Origin: Rhodoligotrophos appendicifer
GTDB lineage: Bacteria; Pseudomonadota; Alphaproteobacteria; Rhizobiales; Im1
Length of the DNA stretch: 64,000 nt
Reading direction: 5' to 3'
Assembly (NCBI RefSeq): GCF_007474605.1
Contig: NZ_VHKL01000011.1
Span: 1 to 64,000, forward strand
Notes under the pieces: model-generated
Told to the model about the DNA's origin: nothing
Database searches by the model: none
The model's input: the letters and a program-made list of their open reading frames with translations, nothing else
Program-made: the position numbers and the translations under genes
In this document: positions 1-6,840 of the stretch, piece by piece
How the letters are laid out: every line of letters begins with the position of its first letter
Position numbering within the stretch: position 1 is the stretch's first letter

Positions 1-88
1 GAGGCATTGATCCGCATTCCCGTGGCCATGTTCCTGGAAGATCTCGGGTGGCGAGTTTTTGAGGCAGGCAACGCCATTGAGGCGATAC
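1..88 (+). pseudogene. 5' fragment of an interrupted response-regulator receiver gene
   Basis: Frame 1 encodes the start-proximal part of a CheY-like receiver domain (IRIPVAMFLEDLGWRVFEAG), beginning before the window. The frame is cut at base 88, where an IS21-type element starts. Joining base 88 to base 2703 restores one uninterrupted frame through EAIRSLEQFG into the phosphoacceptor region, so the insertion is recent enough to leave the reading frame intact on both sides. The gene is almost certainly non-functional. Its partner kinase is not in the window. Confidence 0.75.
83..88 (+). repeat. Target-site duplication (left copy) of the IS21-type element
   Basis: CGATAC here is repeated at 2697-2702, directly outside the other IS end. 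Removing the element plus one copy restores the receiver reading frame. Confidence 0.8.
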
Positions 89-141
89 TGTCAACGGCGG
101 AGCAATTCCAGGCCACTGCGGCGGAGTAAAAGCAGGCCACT
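89..141 (+). repeat. Left terminal region of the IS with two IstA-binding-type repeats
   Basis: Two related 22-bp units start at 96 and 120 and share GGCGGAG and AGGCCACT. IS21-family elements carry such repeated end sequences as transposase binding sites. The right end has two related, inverted units. Confidence 0.7.
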
Positions 142-153
142 TGCGTGAGGGTG

Positions 154-201
154 CGCCGAAGCAGAGAAGGGTCCCGATCGGGACCCTTCTCTGCTTCGGC
201 G
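154..201. terminator. Perfect 48-bp palindrome downstream of istB
   Basis: Bases 154-177 are the exact reverse complement of 178-201 (centre CCCGATCGGG). It lies inside the IS, 19 bp beyond the istB stop, between the gene and the left terminus. It could act as a bidirectional terminator that insulates istAB from outside transcription, or fold as a cruciform. There is no clear T-run, so simple Rho-independent termination is uncertain. Confidence 0.5.
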
Positions 202-219
202 GCGTGTCGGGATCGAGGA

Positions 220-1092
220 TCAGGGCTTGCTGATCTCGCCGATCTCGGAGTTGGTGGTGTTGGCCTGGTTTCGCTCCGCCTCGGCCGCCGAGGCGATCGC
301 CCGGCGGTGGCCAGCGGATTGCTTGAGACGATAGCTGTCGCCATTCATGGTCAGGATATGAACGTGATGGGTCAGCCGGTCGAGCAGCGCGCCGGTGAGC
401 CGCTCGGACCCCAGGACCGACGTCCAGTCCTCGAAGGGCAAGTTCGAAGTGACGATGGTGGAGCCGCGCTCGTAGCGCTGCGAGAACACCTCGAACAGGA
501 GCTCGGCGCCCGTCGGCGACAACGGCACGTAGCCGAGTTCATCGACGACGAGCAGCTTCACCGCCTGCAGTTCGCGTTGCAGCTTCAGTAGACGTCTCTC
601 GTCACGTGCCTCCATGAGCTGATGAACCAGGGCCGCGGCAGTGGTGAAGGCGACGGGGAATCCCTTCTGACAGGCGGCAAGTCCAAGCGCGAGCGCGACA
701 TGGCTCTTGCCGGTGCCACTGTTGCCGAGAGCGATCACGTTCTCCCGGCGCAGGATGAATTCGCAGCGGGTTAGCTCCAGCACCAGCATCTTGTTGAGGC
801 TGGGGATCGCGGTGAAGTCGAAGGTGTCGAGGCTTTTGATCGCCGGGAACCTGGCCTGCCTGATGCGCCGCTCGACCACACGACGCTCCCGGTCGATCAA
901 CTCCAGCTCGACCAGGCGCAGTAGATAGCGGGGATGATCGACGCCGTCGCGGGCACACTCGCGGGCGACCTTGTCGTATTCCCGCAAGACTGTCGGCAGC
1001 TTCAGCTGCTTGAGGTGATGGCCAAGCAGCACCTGCGGCGTGCCGCTCGTCGTTCCAACCGGCATCGCATCGCCTGTCCCTTTGACGGTCAT
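220..1092 (-). CDS. istB: IS21-family helper ATPase IstB
   Basis: This 290-residue AAA+ ATPase assists the IstA transposase in target selection. Walker A is GNSGTGKS (about residues 123-130) and Walker B is LLVVDELG (about 180-187), followed by the conserved SNLPFEDW segment. The ATG at 1092 overlaps the istA stop as ATGA, the standard translational coupling of this family, so the much longer upstream extension of the open frame is rejected. Length is slightly above the usual 250-270 because of an N-terminal stretch. It appears intact. Confidence 0.93.
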   Translation of the reverse strand: MTVKGTGDAMPVGTTSGTPQVLLGHHLKQLKLPTVLREYDKVARECARDGVDHPRYLLRLVELELIDRERRVVERRIRQARFPAIKSLDTFDFTAIPSLNKMLVLELTRCEFILRRENVIALGNSGTGKSHVALALGLAACQKGFPVAFTTAAALVHQLMEARDERRLLKLQRELQAVKLLVVDELGYVPLSPTGAELLFEVFSQRYERGSTIVTSNLPFEDWTSVLGSERLTGALLDRLTHHVHILTMNGDSYRLKQSAGHRRAIASAAEAERNQANTTNSEIGEISKP

Positions 1093-2588
1093 GCCGCTCT
1101 CCCAGGAATGAGCACCGCGTAGTCGGCGGCCGATGTCGTCCTCACAGCCGTCTTCGGCAGGTGCGGGTAGGCGGCGAGATCGAGCCGCGCGGGACGACGC
1201 TCGACACGAGCCAGTGCGATCTGCTTGACCGCATCGAAGCCGATCGCGCCGAGCCGGATTGCCTCGGTGACGGCGCCGGCCACGATCTCCTTCGGGATCG
1301 CCTCCATCAGCCGCAGGACCTGGATGAACTCGCGCTTGCCGCGATTGCCCATGCGCGCCTCCATGAGATGGCGCAGATGCTGGAACGTCTCGGGAAGACC
1401 CCAATCCTTCAGCGGCGCCGCCTGATCGAGCGCGTTCGGCTTGGTCTCGATCAGCGCCAGATAGTGCAGCGGGTCGAAGATGAAGGTGCCCGAACCATAC
1501 GAACGTTGATGGCGGGCGATCTCTTCGCCGCCACACAGGATGACGACCTGGTCGACGAAGCCCTTCACCATCACCTCCTGGAAGCCGTGGCTGGTCGGCA
1601 CCGAGTAGTCGTTGCACCGGTAGCGCACCAGCGCCGTCGACGAGACGCGCGCCGCCCGCTTCTCGCAGGGCTCAAGCGGGACAGCGGGCATATCCCGGAA
1701 GGCCTCGAGATCGGCGCCAAGCCGTTCGCCGATGGTCGCGGCGTTGCGACCGGCACGTTCCGCCTGCCGCGCCCGGCACCGCTCGGCCAGCATAGCGTTG
1801 AGATCGTCGAAGCTCGCCGCCACCGGGATCGGCGTCATGAAGTTCGAGCGGGCATACTTCACCAGCCCCTCGACCTTGCCCTTGTCGTTCCCTTTGCCGG
1901 GTCGGCCGAACCTGTCGCTGAACAGATAATGGCTCACCAGTTCCGTGAACGCGCGCGTCCGCTCCCGCTTGCCGTCGCCGCAGATCTTTGCCACCGCGAT
2001 CTTCAGATTGTCGTAGAGCACCGACAGCGGCACGCCGCCGAAGAAGGCGAAGGCCGACACATGCCCGTCCAGGAACGCTTCCGTCGTCTCGGCCGGATAC
2101 GCCTTCACGAACGGGGCATCCGACTGCGGCAGGTCCATACAGAAGAAGTGGATCTTGCAGCGGACGCCGGCGATCACGCCGACCGCCTCGCCAAAATCCA
2201 CCTGCGCATGGCCGGGCGGATGCGACAGCGGCACGAAGGTCTCGCGCCCTCTGGCTCGGGCGATCCGGACATAGTCCTTCACCACCGTATAGCCGCCGCC
2301 AAACCCGTGCTCGTCGCGCAGCCGCTCGAAGATCCGCTTCGCCGTATGCCGCTGCTTCATCGGGCCAGTTCGGTCTGCCTCCAGGATCGCATCGATCACC
2401 GGCAACAACGCGCCCAGCTTCGGCTTCGTCACAGGCTTGGTGCGCGTGTAGCCCGGCGGCAACGAGAACCGGCACATCTTCAAAACCGTCTCGCGGCTCA
2501 GCCCGAAGACACGGGCCGCCTCACGACGGCTGTTGCCCTCGACAAACACAAAGCGCCGGACGGCAGCATAGACTTCCACGGAAAACAT
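1089..2588 (-). CDS. istA: IS21-family transposase IstA
   Basis: This 499-residue DDE recombinase cuts and joins the ends of the element. An N-terminal helix-turn-helix (SRREAARVFGLSRETVLKMC, about residues 20-39) is followed by an integrase core with D131 (QVDFGEAV), D193 (LYDNLKIAV) and E240 (GKVEGLVKYAR), all three catalytic acids being present. The ATG at 2588 lies about 110 bp inside the right terminus. Length and motif spacing fit a full-length IstA. Its stop overlaps the istB start by 4 bp. Confidence 0.95.
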   Translation of the reverse strand: MFSVEVYAAVRRFVFVEGNSRREAARVFGLSRETVLKMCRFSLPPGYTRTKPVTKPKLGALLPVIDAILEADRTGPMKQRHTAKRIFERLRDEHGFGGGYTVVKDYVRIARARGRETFVPLSHPPGHAQVDFGEAVGVIAGVRCKIHFFCMDLPQSDAPFVKAYPAETTEAFLDGHVSAFAFFGGVPLSVLYDNLKIAVAKICGDGKRERTRAFTELVSHYLFSDRFGRPGKGNDKGKVEGLVKYARSNFMTPIPVAASFDDLNAMLAERCRARQAERAGRNAATIGERLGADLEAFRDMPAVPLEPCEKRAARVSSTALVRYRCNDYSVPTSHGFQEVMVKGFVDQVVILCGGEEIARHQRSYGSGTFIFDPLHYLALIETKPNALDQAAPLKDWGLPETFQHLRHLMEARMGNRGKREFIQVLRLMEAIPKEIVAGAVTEAIRLGAIGFDAVKQIALARVERRPARLDLAAYPHLPKTAVRTTSAADYAVLIPGRAA

Positions 2589-2623
2589 TCCCGGCCGATC
2601 CCCAAAGGGACCAGCCTAGCCAA

Positions 2624-2696
2624 TGGACGGCTTTTACTCCGCCCGCACCGCCATCACGTCGGCGCTCCATGGCCTAATTTGTCACCGCCCTGCACA
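2624..2696 (-). repeat. Right terminal region of the IS with two inverted IstA-binding-type repeats
   Basis: Read on the minus strand, this region starts TGTGCAGGGCGGTGAC and contains units beginning GGCGGTGACAAATTAGGCC and GGCGGAGTAAAAGCCGTCC, related to the two units at the left end. Confidence 0.7.
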
Positions 2697-2702
2697 CGAT
2701 AC
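2697..2702 (+). repeat. Target-site duplication (right copy) of the IS21-type element
   Basis: CGATAC, identical to 83-88, directly adjoins the ...TGCACA terminus of the IS. Confidence 0.8.
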
Positions 2703-2788
2703 GCTCTTTGGAGCAGTTCGGCACCTCGATCCACGTGCTTTTCACGGACATTCACATGCCGGGCCCAATGGATGGGTTGGAACTCACG

Positions 2789-2876
2789 GAGCTTGCTCAC
2801 CGGCGTTGGCCACATCTTCAGCTCGTCGTGACTTCGGGAAGGTCGCGGATCTCTTCCAAGCAGGTCGCCGATGATG
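2789..2876 (+). repeat. 88-bp direct repeat, copy 1
   Basis: The segment from GAGCTTGCTCACCGG to GCCGATGATG is identical to 2965-3052, offset by exactly 176 bp. It is host receiver-gene sequence, not IS sequence. Confidence 0.9.
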
Positions 2877-2963
2877 TGTGCAGGGCGGTGACAAATTAGG
2901 CCATGGAGCGCCGACGTGATGGCGGTGCGGGCGGAGTAAAAGCCGTCCATTGGCTAGGCTGGT
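2877..2963 (-). repeat. 87-bp inverted copy of the IS right end
   Basis: This is the exact reverse complement of 2610-2696, beginning precisely at the IS terminus (TGTGCAGGGCGG). It contains no transposase sequence and no second terminus, so it cannot be a self-contained element. It sits between the two 88-bp direct repeats. Confidence 0.9.
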
Positions 2964-2964
2964 A

Positions 2965-3052
2965 GAGCTTGCTCACCGGCGTTGGCCACATCTTCAGCTC
3001 GTCGTGACTTCGGGAAGGTCGCGGATCTCTTCCAAGCAGGTCGCCGATGATG
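2965..3052 (+). repeat. 88-bp direct repeat, copy 2
   Basis: Identical to 2789-2876. From its end the host receiver gene continues normally (GGCAAGTTCATCC). Confidence 0.9.
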
Positions 3053-3145
3053 GCAAGTTCATCCCCAAGCCATACGACTTTGCTCAACTAGAGAAGGTCA
3101 TTCAGCGTACCAACAGCTGAGAACGATTGCTGATCTGTGTGAATC

Positions 3146-3592
3146 CTACCCAAGTTTCATGGGGAAGACCCCCTCGCGGCTTTCACATTGTGACGAAACC
3201 GCCTGCTTCTGGTTGTCGGATTGAAGTTTTGCGGCAGCCTCGTTTAGGGCCTCTCTGTCTGGGCCTAGCTCATCAATGAGGTGGCGTGCAACTGCTGTGG
3301 GCAACCGATGCTTTCTGGCGAGGTATTCAGGACCGTACCCTTGTGCACCGTGGGACCGTCCATCTGATCTCACCTTTGATAGCAATTTTTTTGGTACAGG
3401 ATCTTCGTCACTGGAAATGACTAAACTGCTCTCCTCTGCTACCCTTATAGATCCGTCCTTCAAGCTCCTGAGGACAAAGGATCGCTCAAGCGACTGAGCA
3501 TCAGGGCGTCTGCCAATAATCTCGAAGTCATCAGGTGGCAGTAGAACATAACTGGTTGAAACCAACCTTACCTTGTCTCCTATCTGAAACAA
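3146..3592 (-). CDS. Small hypothetical protein with a DUF3606-like segment
   Basis: The 148-residue protein starts with a compact beta-rich segment (FQIGDKVRLVSTSYVLLPPDDFEI). A helical segment around YLARKHRLPTAVARHLIDEL resembles the DUF3606 family of small alphaproteobacterial proteins, many of them stress-associated. Function is unknown. The start is a TTG at 3592, chosen because GAGGAG lies about 9 bases upstream on the minus strand and no ATG fits. It stands alone, convergent with the broken receiver gene. The family call is tentative. Confidence 0.55.
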   Translation of the reverse strand: MFQIGDKVRLVSTSYVLLPPDDFEIIGRRPDAQSLERSFVLRSLKDGSIRVAEESSLVISSDEDPVPKKLLSKVRSDGRSHGAQGYGPEYLARKHRLPTAVARHLIDELGPDREALNEAAAKLQSDNQKQAVSSQCESREGVFPMKLG

Positions 3593-4540
3593 CTTTGGAT
3601 CTCCTCTACACTGATACTCTCAACAAGCTAGAAACCGAACAGAGTATAATAAAACAGAAGAAATTATATCCTTGTGATCATTTGGTGGACGGTTGCGAGC
3701 GAACGCAGTTTTTTGACCTGAAAATTTAAACGACACCGCATCGCCTATAAAGCCTTGGTCGGAAAACGTACTAATTGAGTGCACGAAGACGCTAAAGTGC
3801 GCTCGCATACAGAACACATATGTCGAGAGAGCATCTGGTGCAGTCGGGACTGATCACAGCCTAAACCGAACTCTGTAACGGCAGCGGCTTCGACCGCCGC
3901 CCGGTATGCTGTGCGAAGGCGGTAAGCCAGTCGAGAAGCGAATGGGGATTGCTGACCAAAGCCCGAACCTACAGGGCCCAACTGCCCTTTTTTTCATCAT
4001 TGGCAATAGTGCGCGAGGGGGAACGATTTGTCTTCGGCGAAAGCGCGCTGCTGAGCTGCACTTAAGGCCCTTAAAGGCGACAATCAGCTTTATTACGTAA
4101 GCATTACTGAATTCGGCGTCGATATAGGACCACATCAAAGCGCGAAGTGGTCTGGAAGGTGCGATCGTCGAAGAGCGGAGTGGAGGTCGGCGGATTTGAA
4201 GGGGGCTACCGTCAAACCCAATCGGCTCCAGAACCCAGGATGTAGCGCTCGGCATGCAAGGGGGGCCGGAAAATGCCATTACCCTTCAACCCTCGCGCTG
4301 TCCGAAAGCGGTCCAAACCTCCACGCAGCAATTACGCGATTGTCCATCGCCGCCGTTCAGGACGAGGCTGGTCATGAGAGCTGAATCCTGCCCCAAGGGT
4401 GCTCCCGAAGGGGCGATAGAAGCCGAGCGGGAGAGGCCTGCAGATCGATGTCACCATTCTGCTCAAAACGAGGGATCCGTTCGGGAAGCATAGCTGTCAG
4501 CCGGTTGTTGTTGACGCTATCGGGCGCCTGCCGATCAGTG
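3593..4540. other. 948-bp stretch without a convincing gene
   Basis: Several open frames of 60-141 codons exist on both strands, but none has a ribosome binding site, recognisable family or codon pattern like the neighbours. The first part (3600-3830) is more AT-rich than its surroundings. The only structured signal seen is the hairpin with T-run at 3973-3994. Confidence 0.6.
3973..3994 (+). terminator. Orphan Rho-independent-type terminator
   Basis: AGGGC / GCCCT form a 5-bp GC-rich stem around CCAACT, followed directly by a run of seven T. No coding frame ends just upstream on the plus strand. It may end a small untranslated RNA starting somewhere around 3830-3900, or be a remnant. Confidence 0.4.
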
Positions 4541-5005
4541 TCACTGAGACGTGGCAATAAACCGAACGCCCCGCCCGAGGATCACACCGTTAGCACCAGC
4601 AACGCCCAGCTCAAGACTTTCTGCGATTCGCCGGGCTCGTTCAACGAAGTGATCGGCCGCTTTGCCGGGGCAAACCTCCTTCGCCGTTGCCTCGAATAGC
4701 GTAAGCCATCGATCGAAATGTCGGGCATCGATGGGCAATGGCAGATGCTTCTGCATTGGTTGCCCATGGTATCGTCCGGTCATCAAGGCGACCGATGACC
4801 AGAATGCGCACATCTGTTGAAGGTGCGGCTCCCAACTGGTGATGCGGGAGGCAAAAATCGGCCCCAGGATTGGATCGGCGCCTATACGGCTGTAGAAGGC
4901 CCGCACCAAGCGTTCAATCATAAGCTCGTCAATGCCGGTTTCCGCCTCAGTGCGTTTCGTGATCTCGGGTCGACGCGAAATTTCAGTCTTAGGGACGATG
5001 ATCAT
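4541..5005 (-). CDS. Group III truncated haemoglobin
   Basis: This 154-residue cytoplasmic haem protein belongs to the two-over-two globins. The diagnostic group III block is present: FYSRIGADPILGPIFA, then MCAFWSSVALMTGRYHGQPM, then KHLPLPIDARHFDRWLTLF with the proximal-histidine region. Group III globins are linked to micro-aerobic or nitrosative-stress physiology, though their reactions are poorly defined. The ATG at 5005 gives an N-terminal extension of about 25 residues. A TTTGAT-N6-ATCAAA palindrome lies about 60 bp upstream. The nearby NDUFA12 paralogue and FNR-type boxes fit a low-oxygen role. Confidence 0.9.
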   Translation of the reverse strand: MIIVPKTEISRRPEITKRTEAETGIDELMIERLVRAFYSRIGADPILGPIFASRITSWEPHLQQMCAFWSSVALMTGRYHGQPMQKHLPLPIDARHFDRWLTLFEATAKEVCPGKAADHFVERARRIAESLELGVAGANGVILGRGVRFIATSQ

Positions 5006-5709
5006 TGATCAGCCTCGATTACCATTCTTTCCCAACATATCGCAGTCGAACGCTGATTTTGATACATCCATCAAATTCGGCGGAACACAGGTTATCACCG
5101 TTTTGATGCCCACCAACTCTAACTGATGCAATTTTCAGGACCGATCCGCAACACGGCCGCTAATTTCTGCATCTTTCCCACTCTTACTCATCAAGCTGGC
5201 AGCGATCTTGAACAGCCTGAGAATAAGATGAGGCAGGTAGAAATGCGTGCCGGCAAGACCCATGGACAATGATGGAGACGGCCTTGCCGGCCGGCGCCGA
5301 TGCGGTGAGCGCCCTTGAAGAATTCGAGACAAGCCGGCAAGGTTTCAAAAAGGGATACAAAATAGAACACGATGCACTGTTTCAAAGGTGCTGGTACTGG
5401 AGGGCTGCACCGGCGCCCTCATCGGACGCTCTTCTGACGCTGGCAGAACGGGCAGATATAGTATCCACTGTAAGCTAGGACCAGAAAGAGCCGTTCGCAA
5501 TCGATTCCAGCAGCCGAACGGCTTACAGCTTTGCAGGAGCCATCGAGTAGCAGCCGCCTGGCAACTGCCGCACAGTTGGTCAAACGCTGGAAATGATCAG
5601 CGGATCTCCGGATTTTACCGCCGTCGGAAAGCCGGGCTCACTGCTCAGGCCTCCCTCGCTGTCCGGCTTCCATCGCCTCAATAAAATCGACTGATTACCC
5701 AGAGCTTGG
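5006..5709. other. 704-bp intergenic stretch
   Basis: This holds the upstream region of the haemoglobin gene (palindrome at 5058-5075) and short open frames without support. A minus-strand segment near 5425-5470 reads YYICPFCQR, recalling the zinc-finger end of Fpg/Nei glycosylases, but nothing else of such a gene is present. Confidence 0.5.
5058..5075. promoter_or_regulatory. Palindrome upstream of the truncated haemoglobin gene
   Basis: TTTGAT-ACATCC-ATCAAA is a perfect 6+6 inverted repeat about 60 bp before the start codon. The half sites match FNR/FixK (TTGAT...ATCAA), but the spacer is 6 rather than 4 bases, so binding by an FNR-type protein is doubtful. Confidence 0.35.
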
Positions 5710-6105
5710 TCAATCCGGCGTCCATGCCTCGTATTCTGCATCCATGGCAGGTGCATTTGCATTCAGGCCCCGCACGAGACTTCCCGCCGGAACGTTGATT
5801 GGCGTCACGCCGGTCGTGTTCGGCGCGTGAGGCTTCTGCCAGTATCGCGGTTCATAACGCTCTTCCGACGGCGGAGTATCGGTCCGTCCAGCCATCCAGC
5901 CATGCCAACCGGGCGCGATCTTGGAAGCATCAGCCTCACCATTGTAGACTATCCACCGCCTATCGCCGTTCCGTTGCTTGTAATATTTGTTGCCGAGCTC
6001 ATCCTCTCCTACGAACTCCCCATGTCTCGACACGAGCATATGGGTTCCCCAGGTTTCCCCATTCCACCAAGTAAAAGTTCGCAAGAGGAAATCTTTAAAG
6101 CGCAT
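5710..6105 (-). CDS. NDUFA12 (B17.2)-family complex I accessory protein, paralogue
   Basis: The 131-residue protein contains the family core: TWWNGETWGTH, then GEFVGEDELGNKYYKQ, RRWIVYNGEADASKIAPGWH and GWMAGRTDTPP. NDUFA12 homologues are peripheral supernumerary subunits of respiratory complex I in alphaproteobacteria and mitochondria. The gene is not beside any nuo gene here, so it may be a second, stress-related copy. The ATG at 6105 begins the conserved MRFKDFLLRTFTWW segment. A perfect FNR/FixK box (6298-6311) lies about 190 bp upstream. Confidence 0.85.
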   Translation of the reverse strand: MRFKDFLLRTFTWWNGETWGTHMLVSRHGEFVGEDELGNKYYKQRNGDRRWIVYNGEADASKIAPGWHGWMAGRTDTPPSEERYEPRYWQKPHAPNTTGVTPINVPAGSLVRGLNANAPAMDAEYEAWTPD

Positions 6106-6297
6106 GAGACCCTCATAGTTTTTGGCTCAACTCGCTGGTGCTTCGGTGGTTCCAGCTCTGTTCCCGGGCAATGGATCAGTCGCGGGACTTGGCTTTGTTG
6201 GACGTTGCAGTCCGCGAGAAAGCGGAGGGAAATGGCCCGCGGCTCTTGATGTGAGCGGCGAAAGGCTGGTTTACGACGCTCTCGCCCGTAATCTTGA

Positions 6298-6311
6298 TTG
6301 ATTTAAATCAA
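6298..6311. promoter_or_regulatory. FNR/FixK-type box
   Basis: TTGAT-TTAA-ATCAA is a perfect match to the FNR/FixK consensus TTGAT-N4-ATCAA. It lies upstream of the NDUFA12 gene (minus strand) and 530 bp before the antiporter (plus strand). Confidence 0.6.
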
Positions 6312-6638
6312 AACAACGATTGGCCTTGTACGAGCTCGCCCAGCTAGGCGTTCTTGCCTCCGACGCTCGCGATATCCTTGCGACCGACTTGTTCGAACCA
6401 GAGGATCGGATCGTCTGTCCAGGCATGAGCCCCACTCCCTTATTGACGACACCGCGACAGCCAGTGCCCACTGAGGACCGAGGATAGAAAGATCCCAAGG
6501 CGACGCCTTGACCTCGCGCAAATCCTTCGGGACGAGCACGAGTGGGAGCAGAGAGATGTAGTCGGCACCGTTTCAGAACTGTCCCTGCTGTGACGACAAG
6601 AATTGACGAGAGTGGCGCAAAGCTGTCGGGGTTTCGCT

Positions 6639-6652
6639 TTGACATCGATCAA
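6639..6652. promoter_or_regulatory. FNR/FixK-type box before the antiporter/ATPase genes
   Basis: TTGAC-ATCG-ATCAA matches the FNR/FixK consensus in 9 of 10 defined positions. It lies about 190 bp before the antiporter ATG. It is nested with a second inverted repeat, TTTGACA (6638-6644) and TGTCAAA (6654-6660). Confidence 0.5.
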
Positions 6653-6840
6653 TTGTCAAAGCGCAGCCTCTACTAGTATGGGCCACGATCGGGCAAAGGG
6701 AGCGATCCGATGCTGCGGCCCTCTGATGCGGGCAAGTCATTCCCCCATCGCCGCAAACAGCGCTGCGACGGTGCCGCGTCGCAGATCTTCCAACCTCGCC
6801 TTCTGAGACGGCGACGATCAAGGGAAACAGCAGGAACCTA

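Larger units (their letters stand above)
89..2696 (-). mobile_element. Complete IS21-family insertion sequence (2608 bp)
   Basis: The element begins TGTCAACGGCGG and its other end, read inwards, begins TGTGCAGGGCGG, the TGT...ACA termini typical of IS21. It carries istA and istB in the usual overlapping order on the minus strand. Multiple terminal repeats of about 22 bp are visible: GGCGGAGCAATTCCAGGCC (from 96) and GGCGGAGTAAAAGCAGGCC (from 120) at the left, with related copies inverted at 2624-2643 and 2671-2689. It is flanked by CGATAC on both sides. All parts needed for transposition look intact, so it may be active. Confidence 0.92.
2697..3120 (+). pseudogene. 3' fragment of the response-regulator receiver gene, internally rearranged
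   Basis: After the IS, the receiver frame resumes with the phosphoacceptor aspartate in VLFTDIHMPG, the VVTSGR switch segment and ends with the conserved lysine in FIPKPYDFAQLEKVI before the TGA at 3118-3120. The frame is broken again: 88 bp encoding the middle of the domain occur twice (2789-2876 and 2965-3052) around an 87-bp inverted IS-end fragment. Deleting either direct copy with the insert restores an open frame. The gene was therefore a stand-alone CheY-like regulator and is now doubly disrupted. Confidence 0.75.
6106..6840. other. 735-bp divergent intergenic region with two FNR/FixK-type boxes
   Basis: This separates the minus-strand NDUFA12 gene from the plus-strand antiporter. It contains boxes at 6298-6311 and 6639-6652. 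Short open frames (for example minus 6271-6645) have no recognisable family and are not called. Confidence 0.6.

Noticed and set aside
1161-2831. 556-codon plus-strand open frame
   Set aside because: It is antisense to istA and runs across the IS end into host DNA. No family is recognisable.
3854-4279. 141-codon minus-strand open frame
   Set aside because: It has no ribosome site, no family and a composition unlike real proteins here, and it spans the hairpin at 3973.
5135-5332. Minus-strand frame with an amphipathic N-terminal part
   Set aside because: There is no ribosome binding site before any ATG and no recognisable family.
5425-5470. Minus-strand YYICPFCQR segment resembling the Fpg/Nei zinc finger
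   Set aside because: Only one CxxC is convincing and no other part of a glycosylase lies around it. It is too short to call a remnant.
6271-6645. 124-codon minus-strand frame and an overlapping plus-strand frame rich in acidic residues
   Set aside because: Neither has a start signal or family, and they cover the region between two FNR-type boxes.
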